From the NCBI GenBank assembly GCA_900312665.1, contig ONZQ02000015.1, forward strand, positions 744,001 through 808,000: a DNA stretch of 64,000 bases, in the 5' to 3' direction. Every line of letters starts with the position of its first letter. The stretch's first letter is position 1. The translations under genes and the position numbers were made by a program. A model generated the notes under the pieces. The model was not told where the DNA came from, did no database searches, and saw only the letters and a list, made by a program, of their open reading frames with translations. Shown here piece after piece: positions 21,720-33,464 of this stretch. Source of the stretch: Cephalotrichum gorgonifer. Its lineage: Eukaryota; Ascomycota; Sordariomycetes; Microascales; Microascaceae.

Positions 21720-24700
21720 AGTTGGGGTTTTTTTTTTGGTGTGAAGTTACCCAAGGGTTGTTATGCAGATGAAATTATCGGGGAGGTAGGGGGAGCAGAG
21801 TGGCCGGCAATGGCGGACGGCAATGACGGGGATGTGCGATGATATAGGAGAGCTCAAGAAAGGGGGAGAGCAAAGGGAGGAAGGGCTGTACTATGGCCCT
21901 TATGAACCACTCACCAGCAGAGAGAGGGCCTAGCGCGGGAGGGCGGTTCTTACTTTGCCATTTGGACACGTCTAAACGGCCATATCTTCCTCTTGGATAT
22001 CGGCAGTTGTGGTATGGAGTCATGGAGATTGCGGAGGGCATGTCCCGCCAATATGGAGATTAGATTCCGTGACCAATCTCGGCCGGGGACTATAGTGCGG
22101 AGGTGGGGTATAAGCATATCGACGTCGTCTGGGGGGGGTGATGGCGGCGCCGGGAAATTAACGGCAATTGAGCCGAGAGAACCTTCGGGTTAAGAATGCG
22201 CGAAATACACCGGCGAAAAGGGTGACAACGGGCCTTTCTATTGGCTGCGTGGCGGCACGGAAGCACTTAGACGAGGGTGCAGACGGAATACATTGAAAAC
22301 GTGGGCCTCCCGCGACATGGTCGCGTGGTATGGGGGGTAAGTACTATGTAGCCATCGTATCCCACTTTTTTGCCACCGAATAACACGCGAATCCGGGCCT
22401 CGAACGAAGGGTGGTGGTATATCACCACATTCTATGGTGGTCCTCAATCTCCAGGTCGATTTCCTGCGGGCTAGTCGGGCCGTTGCAAAAGGACCTATAC
22501 GGGACCAGATTATGTCTTGCTGATCTCAGGGGCATTCAGGCACTTAAGAGGATCCTACGTATAGTAGGTGCAATAGCACCTAGGTCCATCGTGTAAACAC
22601 AGCCGGCATATCTGATAATCGCATGGCTCGCGGGGATCCGCGATGCCTTGGTGATTAACTCTGAGGGATCCCAGTACCATGGGTTCGCCGACCTCGTGGT
22701 TCGTAGATGACCATCCACGAACCCATCTCAGACTTCTTGCGTCACGTCACCCCCACGCGTTTGCCGGACCCGTACGACTAAGCTTCAGTCCCGCGGTCTT
22801 GTAGTACGAAGTGGGCGATAATATCGATCGAAGGGGATGGAATAGAAACAAGCAAGATCTGGGTTGCACTAGAAGGGTAGTTGCTTTACCATGGCCAAGG
22901 GCAAGGCGGCCCGAGCCTGATTGACCTTGTATCACAACTGAGCGTACAGAGCTCCGATGATAGGCTCAGCGCACAAACCTGGAGACGAAACTTCTATTTG
23001 GGAACGGCTTTGTCCAAGTCCACCCCGCTGCCGATCTTTTAACGCCCGCCCATTTAGTTCCCACGCAATCCCACCAAGAAGATTGTCGTAGACGGTCCAA
23101 TATTTCCTTGCTTAGGCTTTGCAGAAGGGATGACGTGCGAGGTCTCTATATCGGCATTCTATGAGACGAAGGTGTCCTAGCGAGGCATCAGTCCAATGAT
23201 TCCCATTCCAATATCAGGGAATCGGACCTTGCTTGCAGAGGATGCACCCAAGCTCGATGACACCGGCAGTTCCTCTCACTATTGGGAATGCCACGGGTCA
23301 GCGGCTCGGGTAGGAATATTCTCCCCTTTCTAAGTGCTTGTGCCGGATACTGAGTGCCGGAGGTTTACAAATACTGCAGCGAACATCGGGTCACAAGCGG
23401 GGCGTTTACACCTGTTTATACGATACACTCCTACAACCCTTGTATGGGGGACGGCAGATAGCGGGGTGGCCTGCGTCGAATTAAGGTTGACGTGAGCACG
23501 CAAGCTTTTTCTCCTACCTCTTCGTGCATCGGGATGTATGGTTCCCGCCGGCGCCCAGGACGGGAGGTGTAGCCTCGAGGCGGCCCCGGACTAGAGGGTG
23601 GGGATGGCAGATGTTTCCGTCCCTTCCTGTTCAGCCATGGCACGGTCCACCACAGGATGTGAAGGGGGTAGTGGTGGGGGCTACTCCCTGAAGAGGCCAC
23701 GAGCGTTTCATTTAGGTATTTAGCCGCCTCGGGGAAAACGATGGTACGTATCGATGATACGTATTTATACTGCGGATGGATGGAGCAGTGTCTCGATGCC
23801 TGCCGTATGGGGATGACGTCGAGCGGGAGGACGCCGGCGACGTATACTGGGGCTTGCAGATCTCCCACGGCGTGGCTGCAGATCTCCTGTGAGATCCTAC
23901 AATTTTTATCCCGTGAGATGCGGAGAATAGTCGCACGGGGCCCGCTCGCGGAGAGGACGGCCGGAGCGGAATCTTGCCGTCAGGTTAAACTCGCCTGTTT
24001 TCGGAAGACGGAGAGTGTGGCTCCTCTACAAGTACCAGTATATTTATTATTCATTGGCAGTCGGGATAGCACCACACACGTTCTCAGAGTCGCGTGGTCC
24101 TAATTATAACGTATTACGGCTTCTCGTATCAGGAATAGTGGCTGTGGGGGTTGACAGGGATGGTCCGTTACATCGAGGTGACCCCCAGTTCGAGGCTCTG
24201 CGACGCTGTATGGGCCATCGATAGAAATTATCTGCGTCATCACGAAGAAATATCTGTTAGTTAATATATGATGTGCAGATCCCGCCAAAACAAAAAAAAA
24301 TGAAAGGGAGAAAAAAAAGGCCTCGCCGGTCCCGCCGTCCGAGCGAGAGCAGGACCTATCTATTAAGTTTTGGTATCCGAGTACTTTGGCGGGTGGCTGA
24401 ATGATCCGTCGTCTAATAGATTTCTAGCTTTCCCTTCACTATGTGATGCAAAAATGAACGGGAAACTCTTTGGGGCCTCGGCCTGTGCTCATATGGAGGG
24501 TAATCCCCTCGTATCCTCAGCCTCCCATTCTGGCTAAATCGGGCGAACGGGGTTTTCGTGCAATATGATTATCTAGTCATGGAGGGCTTAATTCTCCCGA
24601 TATACCCTTGTCGCAAGTGAAACTTGTTTGGGAGGTCCTCTCGTTATCGCTGTATGACGGTATGAACTGAAAAGATCTGCGACCGCTGTCCTTGCGAACC

Positions 24701-26048
24701 TGGTACCAAAGAAAATGACCATCCATCTTGCTCCGCGAATCCTGGTACGAATTATATCCTGACTAGCATTTGCCACAGCCCATTCGAACATGCGCTGAGT
24801 CAGATGTTAGGGTGCGATGCCCAGGGACGGATGTGGTCGAGGACGTCATTGACACTTTCCACGCTCCGCGGGTACCGTTTGGCGTCTTGTCCTGGGCGAT
24901 ATGCCTTGGCCAGAAAGTGCCCAGGCGCGGGTAGGGCAGGCAAGGGTGACTTGGCAAGTGCCATAAACCCAGGTCTCCCAGGGAGCCAAGGCCCGAGATG
25001 TGGAAACTGGCCAAGTGCCAAGTAGGTAATAGGGTGAGTGGTTGCATGGAATAATCGCCACTGATAGAGTAAGTAGCTCTAGATACGCTTAGATCTCCCC
25101 CATCTCCCGAGATGACTTATACCAAGATTTATTCATTGATTCCAACACTTACGTCTATCGAATCGACACATACCTACGAGAGAACATTCATCGGAGACTT
25201 AGGATCCAAGCACGTGTACTAGCTGAGGGTACGGGATGTCCGATCGTTTCGCCGGACCCATGAAGTAGGCTCCGATACTGTTACACCCGGTTGCATCTAA
25301 AACAATCGCAGAAATACAGCACTACCGAGAGTAAGCCTATATTCGCTTCTTTTCACAGATGTGAGACAGACTCAGCGACACAGCATATCTCTCTATCCTC
25401 CTCACGGCAAATCCCCGATATATGAACATCGGACCGGGCCCCAGGAGCTCTCCTCGAATCGTGGTTTGTTGTCGGGTGGAGGGTCCCACACGGGACGAGA
25501 CGAAGGGGGGCCACATGAGCTGTTCGTTCATACGGGTGGGTCGGGACACGCCCCATAGTGGCAAACACTACCTAGCTCATGCCGTGAGCCTCGAAGGGGG
25601 TGTGCATGCATGACTAGAAATTGCTTGTCTAGATTAGATAGTCAGACAGTAAGAGGTGATTATAGCGGCCTAAAGGGCTTCTATCCGGTATGAAAGCGAG
25701 CGTGTAAGCAGTGTGGATATAGTTCTACATATACATAGCGGAATGGCTTCCTTGTTGCTATTGTGAATAGCATGGAGCTCTGTCAGCCATCAGTCTTAGA
25801 ACCGATCTAAATACCCTTCCCTTATTTCAACCGCCTCCTACTGTCTCAGAGGAGAGAATACATTGAACCCACCTCCTCTCATTCTTGTAAGCCATTCCAT
25901 CAACCCGGCCGCAGCAGAACATTGCCCTAAACCGGTCTCGGCATATTCTAAGCACATAAACGCCAAGACTTCCGTTTGCATCATCATTCTTGTTCCTCTA
26001 GTTGAGATTTTTAGACTTCCTTACCGCCTAGGCAACATAATTTCGCCT
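21720..26048. other. Gene-poor region, 4.3 kb
   Basis: Contains the DUF1996 promoter at the left and the 3' flank of the monooxygenase at the right. Frames are short and motif-free, and I saw no transposase, reverse transcriptase or tRNA. Small homopolymer runs occur near 24290-24320. Nothing supportable as a gene. Confidence 0.55.
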
Positions 26049-28672
26049 CTACTCAATCCGTACCGCATGAGAAAAGCCGTCCATACCATGTCCCTGCTCT
26101 TGCTTTGCCTCTATCACCTGGTAGATAGGCACGTCGGCCAACCCCGACGCGATGTGGTGGAGCGTAGGCAATGAGTCCCAGTCTCCGCTCTGAATGACCA
26201 CCCGCTGATCGGTCCCCCGCAGGGTCTTCTCGACCACCCTGGCTGTCTCATGCTCGTTGCTGATGAACACAGGATACTCCCCGTACGCTTCTCCTCGCGC
26301 TCCGACGGCTGGGACATATCGATACACAAAGGTACCCTGGTTCGAGGGTGTAGTTGGACCGGCCGGCCGCTCTTTTTCATTCTCGGGTAACCCCTCCCCA
26401 AGGCCATCTATCATCATGTCAATAAAGGTTGTCCCCCTCCAGCTGCACACAACCCTCGAGCTCTTTCCCCCTTTCGTAACAACAATGTCAGAAAACACCT
26501 TGGGCATCCCGAGTTCTTCCCGATCAGCTACTATCGAGTCCGACAAATTCTCAAAAATGACGGGGAGAAACGACCCGCAGAGGCTAGACCCATCCTTCTT
26601 TGTATACCGAACGCCGTGGATCGAGAAGCTGAAGGAATTATACCCACTCCCTCCGAGCCATCTTAAGTTGTCAAGCTCGGTCCACTGGAAGGTCGTCTCG
26701 ACCATCGTACCCGGGTACGCGAAGCTGAATGCCGGCGAAGGGAATAGCGTCTGGAGGTACGTTGCAGACGACTTGAACCGGATCGAGTGCGTGGTGAAAG
26801 TAGCATCGCGCAAGGACAACGGCCGCCCGAGGTGGTCCTGTCTAGGGCCGACCATCGGGCCAAATGAGATAGGCTGTCTCCTGATGGGGTTCCCATGGCG
26901 CTGCCAGAGCCATTTATTCAGCTCATGGGTCGAGTTATGCCACTCATCGTAGTAAAGGTTGAGCTTGATGAACTGCATGACTAGGAGAAGGTGAGAATGG
27001 TCACCTGAAAGCGGATTGCGGGTTTCGGCAACTTACTGTTGAATTCCTGGCGGGACTTGTCGTCCATGTTAGCGCCCGCGATGCGGCTGAACTCTTGAAC
27101 TTGGTGGGCCCGGTCGGGCCTGAGCTTGCCGTATAGGGCGAGGCGCTCTGGTATCTCCTTTTTGGTGACTCCCTTGCGTAAGAGGACGCAGAGCGACGCC
27201 ACGTCCTCGATGGCGATACTTCCTATTAGAATGTTAATGCGGGCGTTTGTACCCAATATTCCCCCCTGGATTACTTACCTCCCTGCCCTTGATCTAACGG
27301 CCAGTATCAGCGACACCGATTCTTAGTATATGGAAGGGATGTACTTACACGGGAGAAACGGATGAGCCGCGTCGCCGACGAGCACCAGTTTCCCCTTCAC
27401 CCACGATGGCAGCTCTGCCATATCGAGTAGTGTCCATAGTTTCAGCTCGGTGCGATCCGCTAGCTCCAGGAGAGCCCGCACTGCGGGACCGAAATCCTTG
27501 AAAATCTCGAAAAGAATTTCCTTGCTCCCATCAATATCCCAACCTGCTCATGCGCGAGATCAGCAAAAAAAAAATTGTCTCCTCGAGTTGGTGCAGTCAA
27601 TGAAGTGGACCACTCACCCTCTCCCTTGTGCCCAGAGAGCTCGCTCGGATGAATGGCGACAAAGTTCATCATCGTGTTGTTGCAGCACGGATACATGACG
27701 ATCCTCCGGTCGTTGCCGTACCAGATTATGATGTACCCTGGCCGGTTGGCGAAGTGCTCTGTCACTGGATTGGCGAGGACCTTTTCTCGCGGGATCAGGA
27801 ATCGGAAGGCGCTTTTGCCGGAGGGGAAGGGCCTGATGTCGTCGCCGACTATGGCCTTTCTTGCCACGGACTACATTGTATACGTCAACAATAGGATAGT
27901 CGGAGTGGGGCCGGGTGGTCGTACGCTCATTCCATCCGCACCTATCACCAGGTCACCGGAAAACTCGGATCCGTCTTCCAGAGTTATAGTTGCACTCGAC
28001 GTTTCGACATTGGTGACACGGCATGATGTCCTTAGGATCGCCGGCAGGCCTTTGCCGGTGGGCGACAGGGCAAGCCGCTTTAGCTCATTGTGGAGATGGA
28101 GACGATAGCTGAGGAACCAAGGCTTATAGGTGTCAATAGCGCGCCTCAACTAGGAATGGGGACATATAACCCACATGCTGCCAGATTTTCTGCGACTCGG
28201 TCACATCCAGGTCTAATCGTAAGTTGCCATCAAAGTCATACTCCATGCGCTACCTCCTAAATTAGTCTTACAAAACGGTAATCGGCTAAAAATACAAGGC
28301 CTTACTCCTTGCAAAGGGTTGGATCCAAAGGCTTCGGGGTGGATCCCCAGCCGCCGCAATATGCCGACACAATTCGGCTGCAGGTGGATGGCCGCGCCCT
28401 CCTCTTCTGCTAACTTTGATCTCTCGAAGAGCTTTCCGCTAATCAGCTACTTGAGTTCTTCGTGAAGCACGTGTGGGACAGGAGAGATGAGATGGCGGGA
28501 CGGCATACCTCTACTTGGTGTCCCTGCTCTCGTAGCCCAATAGCAGCCGCCAGTCCTGCAATCCCTACAATGGCGTCAGTGGACCAGAATGCACTCGGGA
28601 AAACTTGGATGGCCCACCCGCTCCAACCACAAGAATTTTCAGTGGGACGGCAATGCTATCCTCGGCTGCCAT
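26049..28672 (-). CDS. FAD-dependent monooxygenase fused to acetoacetate-decarboxylase-like domain, ten exons
   Basis: Exons 28672-28618, 28564-28509, 28431-28306, 28249-28175, 28122-27925, 27870-27618, 27543-27349, 27293-27279, 27222-27037 and 26980-26049 give 696 residues in frame. The N-terminal 390 residues are a salicylate-hydroxylase-type flavoprotein: ILVVGAGIAGLAAAIGL binds FAD, IGADG is the mid motif, and GDAAHPFLPYQGQGG binds the FAD ribityl/NAD(P)H region. The last 300 residues, from MQFIKLNL on, match the fungal acetoacetate-decarboxylase-like C-terminal domain (RRQPISFGPM, then PRQDHLG). Such enzymes hydroxylate aromatic or polyketide-like acids, and the second domain may decarboxylate or bind the product; this is inference. 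Exon 8 is only 15 bases. Some acceptors (AAAG, TAAG) are weak. A whole-codon sum over ten exons and homology across each junction support the model. Confidence 0.85.
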
Positions 28673-29614
28673 GATATTGGGGTCGCTTGAGTAAGTAAAG
28701 GGTTCGGCACGAAGTAGAGGATCGCGAAGTGTGAGGCAGGAACAAAGGGAGAAAGAGGTTGAGCTAATACAGCTGAGATATTGGCCAATCCCAACCGAGA
28801 GACTGGAAAACATACATGTACCAACTCAAGGAAACGATTGGGGTTGTTGTGCCGCATTGCTTCATATTTCATATGCAGCCGGACTTTTACATGTCATTTT
28901 CCCCATCGGATGTCCCCGTTGGTACTACCTCCACGTATACACATGAAGACAGAGGGTCTCTATTTCGTGGATTTGTTCCGGTCCAGTACTAACTATATAC
29001 TAATACTTCTGTAGCTCCCCATCACTAGCTGGGTGCGGATACAACCGATATCCTCAGCCTCAAGTTCTATCTGCTGTCGTTAGTACGATGTCGACCCGCT
29101 AGATAAGTGACGCAGTCGCCCTTGCCAACAAAGAAGGCAAAGAGGAAAAGATGCATGAGGGGCCTGGCGGGATCATTGATGTAAGCTTTGATCGGTTAAG
29201 GGTATATTATATATGGAGTATAGAATAGGGTTAGGTCCGCCATCCCCCTTGTTAGCCGTTGTCCCAGCTATGATTTCCCCTCCTCCACGCCGGCGCTCCC
29301 CCAGTATGAACTCGCGCTTCCGTACAAATAAGAACCCGTCGTAGCCCACCGCAACACGGTCAGAGCGGGAACCACCGGTAGGGCATACTTGCGCCGTGGA
29401 CGGGTTACTCGGCGACAGCTGGCCCAGATCTAGACTACAGTCCGGCGGTGGTGCTTCCTGGTGGCCATCATCATCTCCGTGATCGGGATCAGCAACGGGG
29501 CCTATCTCAGCTCATAGTTGACTGTCGTCATAGCTGGGCGGGGCCTCGATCCCTATCATCACCGTTGGCGTGCTTACATTCGGCGTGCTTACACGTCTAT
29601 GTACGGGCCTGGAG

Positions 29615-29823
29615 CTTGTACGAGTACATTCCCATCCTCACCTTTGGCGCCCTTCTTGCCCATGTCGACAGGTGAAAGTGTACAAGTACTTGTAAAAGGT
29701 GGATATCGGAGGTACTCGTCAGCGCGCTGGGTTGGCATGAACATTGGGACGTGTCGGTGCATGACACACCAGGGCGATAGTGGAGAACAAGTACGGGCGG
29801 GTACGTACTCCTGCTCGTACTTG
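29615..29823. repeat. Cluster of GTAC/CTCGTAC palindromes
   Basis: Within about 200 bases occur TTGTACGAGTACA (29616), the perfect palindrome TACAAGTACTTGTA (29681-29694), GGTACTCGT (29711) and an inverted pair CAAGTACG ... CGTACTTG (29788-29823). Confidence 0.7.
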
Positions 29824-30918
29824 AAGGTGAAAATCCTGACTGTGGCTGCAAAGTGCCCCGTACCTTTTTTAAAGAGGATAAAAATGGATATTGTTAGTTA
29901 GCCCAGTGCAAGTCTGCTATGGCCATCCACATGACCCAAGCACCCGCCCAGATGTGTGAATATTCAAGGTATCTTAACAACGGCTTTGGCAGAGGGAAGG
30001 AGGAGCCACATATGATTTCTATATCCGCGGAGCGGATCCGCATGCGTCGTTGGACTGAACAAGTTCATTCAACACTTTGAACCCAGAATTTTGATATGCC
30101 AAGATAAAACTCTGATGCGCCCCACCTCGCCCCCTGTTCATATGCTTTGAGCAATATTAATAATAGTGCGCTTTCTCTCATCGATGCTTGGACACGGTGG
30201 AGCATGAAGGGACTCATGGGATATGACTGGTTGATTACACAGTGAACACTACAGTGCCACTTCGCACGCAAGCACATCTGAGCAAATTACATAATCGGAG
30301 TCAGCGCCTCAGCTCATTAAGCCATTCAGGAACAAGGATTTACGGGCCGATGGGGCAGTTGGCCAATCCTAACCAAACCATCTAGGTACGACATCCAACG
30401 AGCCATTGTTGCTATTAACACCTTGACTCGAACGCTCAACCTTGTGACTAGTCGTTTCACAAACTGCGATACTCATTCCTAAATCTCTGGAAAAGATACG
30501 TCATGCATATTGTCCCCTCATCCTATGCGAGGTGCTTATCGCAAACGACCCCTGCGCCACTCTGGCGCCGACTCTAATACTCCCGCCCATCGTTTCTCCG
30601 TTCTGTCAGGAATGTGTCAACGTAGTCACCATTATTCGGAGGTCCACTTCCCGATGATCTTCTACGATCATCCTCCTGCGTTGAAGTGACTTGTATGAGT
30701 AGCCAGCCTACCATGAGTCTTCACAACGTACCGTGGACCCTAGCATACCCCTGGTTGGTCCCACCACTGCGGCTCTGCTGGGCCGGGTCTATGATGTAAT
30801 GGTTGAGTCGCCCTGGACCATGGTGGGGTTATCTAAGTGCCCCTTCATCGAATAATACGCCGAGGGATAGACACTTAAGAGACAAACTCTACTAAGGTGG
30901 GGGGCAAGTGCCTGCTAT

Positions 30919-30972
30919 GAATACGTGTACTCGTCCTCGTATATTCATTCGTCCTCGTCCTCGTACTTGTAT
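30919..30972. repeat. CTCGT/GTAC short repeat tract
   Basis: Degenerate repeats of TCCTCGT, ending in CTCGTACTTGTAT, related to the GTAC palindromes nearby. Confidence 0.6.
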
Positions 30973-31944
30973 ATCCATATGCCGCCCTTGCCGTGCCACG
31001 GCATGGTATCCAGGCTCCGAACGACGTCTGCCATGGCAGGGCAAACGCCGGCGCCTTGGCGTGAGCTGTCGATAGCAGCCAAGCCCAACGGTACGACTCT
31101 TCATCCCTGCCCGTACCTGCATGTGAGGGATAAAATCTCCTTCACCTGGCTGCCTGAAAGATTGTGGCAGAAACAGGTACATTCACAAACACCCGACTCT
31201 CCCGCGCCTCGCCAGGCAGCAGATTGGTCCAAATCACATAGCGGTTCCTCTATTTTGTGGAGCAGGCGTTAAAGTTTCTCGCCCTAGCGCCCGGGCTCGC
31301 CACACCTACTACGTCAGAGAGCATACTGGGCGCCCGGGCTTTCCCGGTTGCGCTAAGATTCTCCTTTTTTTTTTGGTGTATGAGGCTCCGCTCTCGAACC
31401 ATTTGTCCATGCTTATCAAAACCGGGTATTCCGATTTTTTTTTTCTTTTCTTCTGCACCGTACAGTGGGGATCAGGATGTGTTAGCCCATCAAGGAGACG
31501 TAAAATTAACCTCTGCGGTACCTGGTATAGGTCCCGAGCTAACCCTTTGAGCTAGGTATATAGGAAGTATCAACCAATATGCTCGGTGTCTACCGTATCC
31601 TTCCACCAACTGTACGAGTAAGCGCTGCCATACCTTGGCCCGAGGACCCTGTTTCAGCACTCACCTGCATGCCGAGGAAAACGCTAAGTGGGCTATGACA
31701 ATGGTGAGGCACGCAGGTGGGTACCCGTGACGGACCATCATCGAGTCCTTGCTCGCCTTCCGGTGGGGCAGGGACCGATAAGACGCCGTTAGAACATATC
31801 GAAGGGACTGTATGAGGAATAGGAGGACGCTTTTGGAGGAAATGTCATCGAAAGGTTAACTGTCCTCGCCTCTCCCTTTGCGAATATATAATATATAGTA
31901 AATACCCAGCCCACTCCCTTCAGGCATCATCCAATTCTTTCCAT

Positions 31945-32013
31945 TTTATACCACTCCCTTCCTTATATACCACCTATCCGCTTTCTTGTCACTTCCTCAC
32001 TTATATACCACTT
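31945..32013 (+). promoter_or_regulatory. Three TATA(TA)CCAC repeats upstream of the HAD gene
   Basis: TTTATACCACTCC, CTTATATACCACCT and CTTATATACCACTT occur at 31945, 31962 and 32000, within 120 bases of the chosen start codon at 32064. They may be TATA elements, transcription-factor sites or simply a duplicated leader segment. A longer A/T run (TATATAATATATAG) lies at about 31884. Confidence 0.4.
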
Positions 32014-32063
32014 CCACATCCAGTTGTCTCTCTGGTGTCTTACACCAGATCCCACACGCAACC

Positions 32064-33464
32064 ATGGCCCCCCACGCTGACCTTCGGATCGATGTCCAGG
32101 CCTCGGAAGAGATCAATGGACACAAGGCACCTTCCGCGTCTCGCCCTCTACGCTCAGGCAACAACATCGAGATCCCTTCGCTAAGGAGTCCCTTCAGCGA
32201 TGTGAAGGAGCACGAGCTTAGCCTACCCCCCTCCATGAAGCACCGCCGTGCTTCCCGCAACTCCTTCGGCGCCAATGTCCCCATCCCCAGGTCACCAAGG
32301 CTCTCAAGAACCATCTCGGCCCAAAGCAAGCGAGACCTACTCGCCTCCCACGTCCAGGACCTCTCCAAGGAGAAGGTCGCCGCCGCCAAGGACATGGCGT
32401 TCGTCTTCGACATCGATGGCGTCCTGGTCCAGGGTGACGACCTGATCCCCGAGGCCAGGACGGTCATGGAGGTCCTCAACGGAGACAACGAACTCGGAAT
32501 CAAGATCCCCTACATCCTCCTCACCAACAACGGCGGCAAGACCGAGTCCGCGAGGGTGGAGCAGCTCTCCCAGATTCTGGGGACCCCGATATCGACGGAC
32601 CAGTTCATCCAGTCGCATACGCCCATGCAGGCGCTGGCCGAGTACTACGACACCGTCCTTGTTGTGGGCGGGGAGGGCTACACCGCCCGCGCGGCGGCGG
32701 AGGAGTACGGCTTCAAGAACGTTGTGCTGCCCAAGGACATCCTGGCGTGGGACCCCACCATCTCCCCCTGGAGGACCTTCACAGAGGAGGAGCGCAAGGA
32801 GGCGCGCCCCCAGGACTTCGACAACGTCAAGTTCGACGCCATCCTCTGCTTCGCCGACTCGCGCGACTACGCCACGGACCAGCAGATCATCATCGACCTC
32901 CTGCTGAGCAAGGGCGGCAAGCTGGGCACCAAGTCCGACGACCCCATCGCCACGCAGCTGCCCATCTACTTCTCTCACGCGGACATGCTCACCCCGCAAG
33001 GCTACAAGGGCGGGTCCCGCCTGACGATGGGCGCGTTCCGGATCGCCATCGAGGCGCAGTGGAAGGCGCTCACGGGCGGCGACCTCGAGCGCGTCATGTA
33101 CGGCAAGCCGGAGCTCGCGACGTACAAGTACGCCGACGAGGTGATCAAGTCGTGGATGAAGGTCATCCACAACGAGCACACGATGCCCAAGAATATCTAC
33201 ATGGTGGGCGACAACCCGCAGTCCGACATCGTCGGCGGGAACATGTACGGGTGGAACACGTGCCTCGTTCGCACGGGCGTGTTCCAAGGCGGCGAGAACG
33301 ACGAGGAGAACCCGGCCAACTTCGGCGTGTTCCCCACGGTGCTGGACGCCGTCAAGGCCGCCGTGGCGAAGGAGCTGGGCAAGGAGTTCAAGCTGAAGTG
33401 GACCGAGAAGAAGGTGAACCCCGTCCTGAGCGAGCAGGGACCCAGTCTTCAGGTCGTTGAGTGA
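32064..33464 (+). CDS. HAD-superfamily hydrolase, CECR5/HDHD5 type
   Basis: One exon encodes 466 residues from the ATG in ACCATGG at 32064; the open frame extends upstream to 31986 but that part reads like leader sequence. The N-terminal 100 residues are Ser/Arg-rich with little order. The HAD core starts at FVFDIDGVLVQGDD (motif I, nucleophile and acid Asp), followed by ILLTNNGGKTESARV (motif II) and the C-terminal MVGDNPQSDIVGGNMYGW (motif IV). This arrangement with a large cap matches the CECR5 family, whose mammalian member HDHD5 is mitochondrial. The substrate is not established; phosphatase activity is likely from the intact aspartates. Very GC-rich third positions produce large shadow frames on both strands. 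Confidence 0.9.
   Translation: MAPHADLRIDVQASEEINGHKAPSASRPLRSGNNIEIPSLRSPFSDVKEHELSLPPSMKHRRASRNSFGANVPIPRSPRLSRTISAQSKRDLLASHVQDLSKEKVAAAKDMAFVFDIDGVLVQGDDLIPEARTVMEVLNGDNELGIKIPYILLTNNGGKTESARVEQLSQILGTPISTDQFIQSHTPMQALAEYYDTVLVVGGEGYTARAAAEEYGFKNVVLPKDILAWDPTISPWRTFTEEERKEARPQDFDNVKFDAILCFADSRDYATDQQIIIDLLLSKGGKLGTKSDDPIATQLPIYFSHADMLTPQGYKGGSRLTMGAFRIAIEAQWKALTGGDLERVMYGKPELATYKYADEVIKSWMKVIHNEHTMPKNIYMVGDNPQSDIVGGNMYGWNTCLVRTGVFQGGENDEENPANFGVFPTVLDAVKAAVAKELGKEFKLKWTEKKVNPVLSEQGPSLQVVE

Larger units (their letters stand above)
28673..31944. other. Gene-poor region, 3.3 kb, with GTAC palindromes
   Basis: No coding gene recognised. The stretch holds several GTAC-rich palindromes (29.6-29.8 kb and 30.9 kb), CTCGT-type short repeats and T9-T10 tracts near 31370 and 31435. 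Confidence 0.55.

Noticed and set aside
21720..26048. Possible transposon relics in the gene-poor stretch
   Set aside because: I found no transposase, reverse transcriptase, long terminal repeats or clear repeat pairs, and the base composition does not look strongly skewed by repeat-induced mutation.
31284..31344. Two GCGCCCGGGCT copies
   Set aside because: Only 11 bases, two copies, and the word is a self-complementary GC run; too little to call a site.
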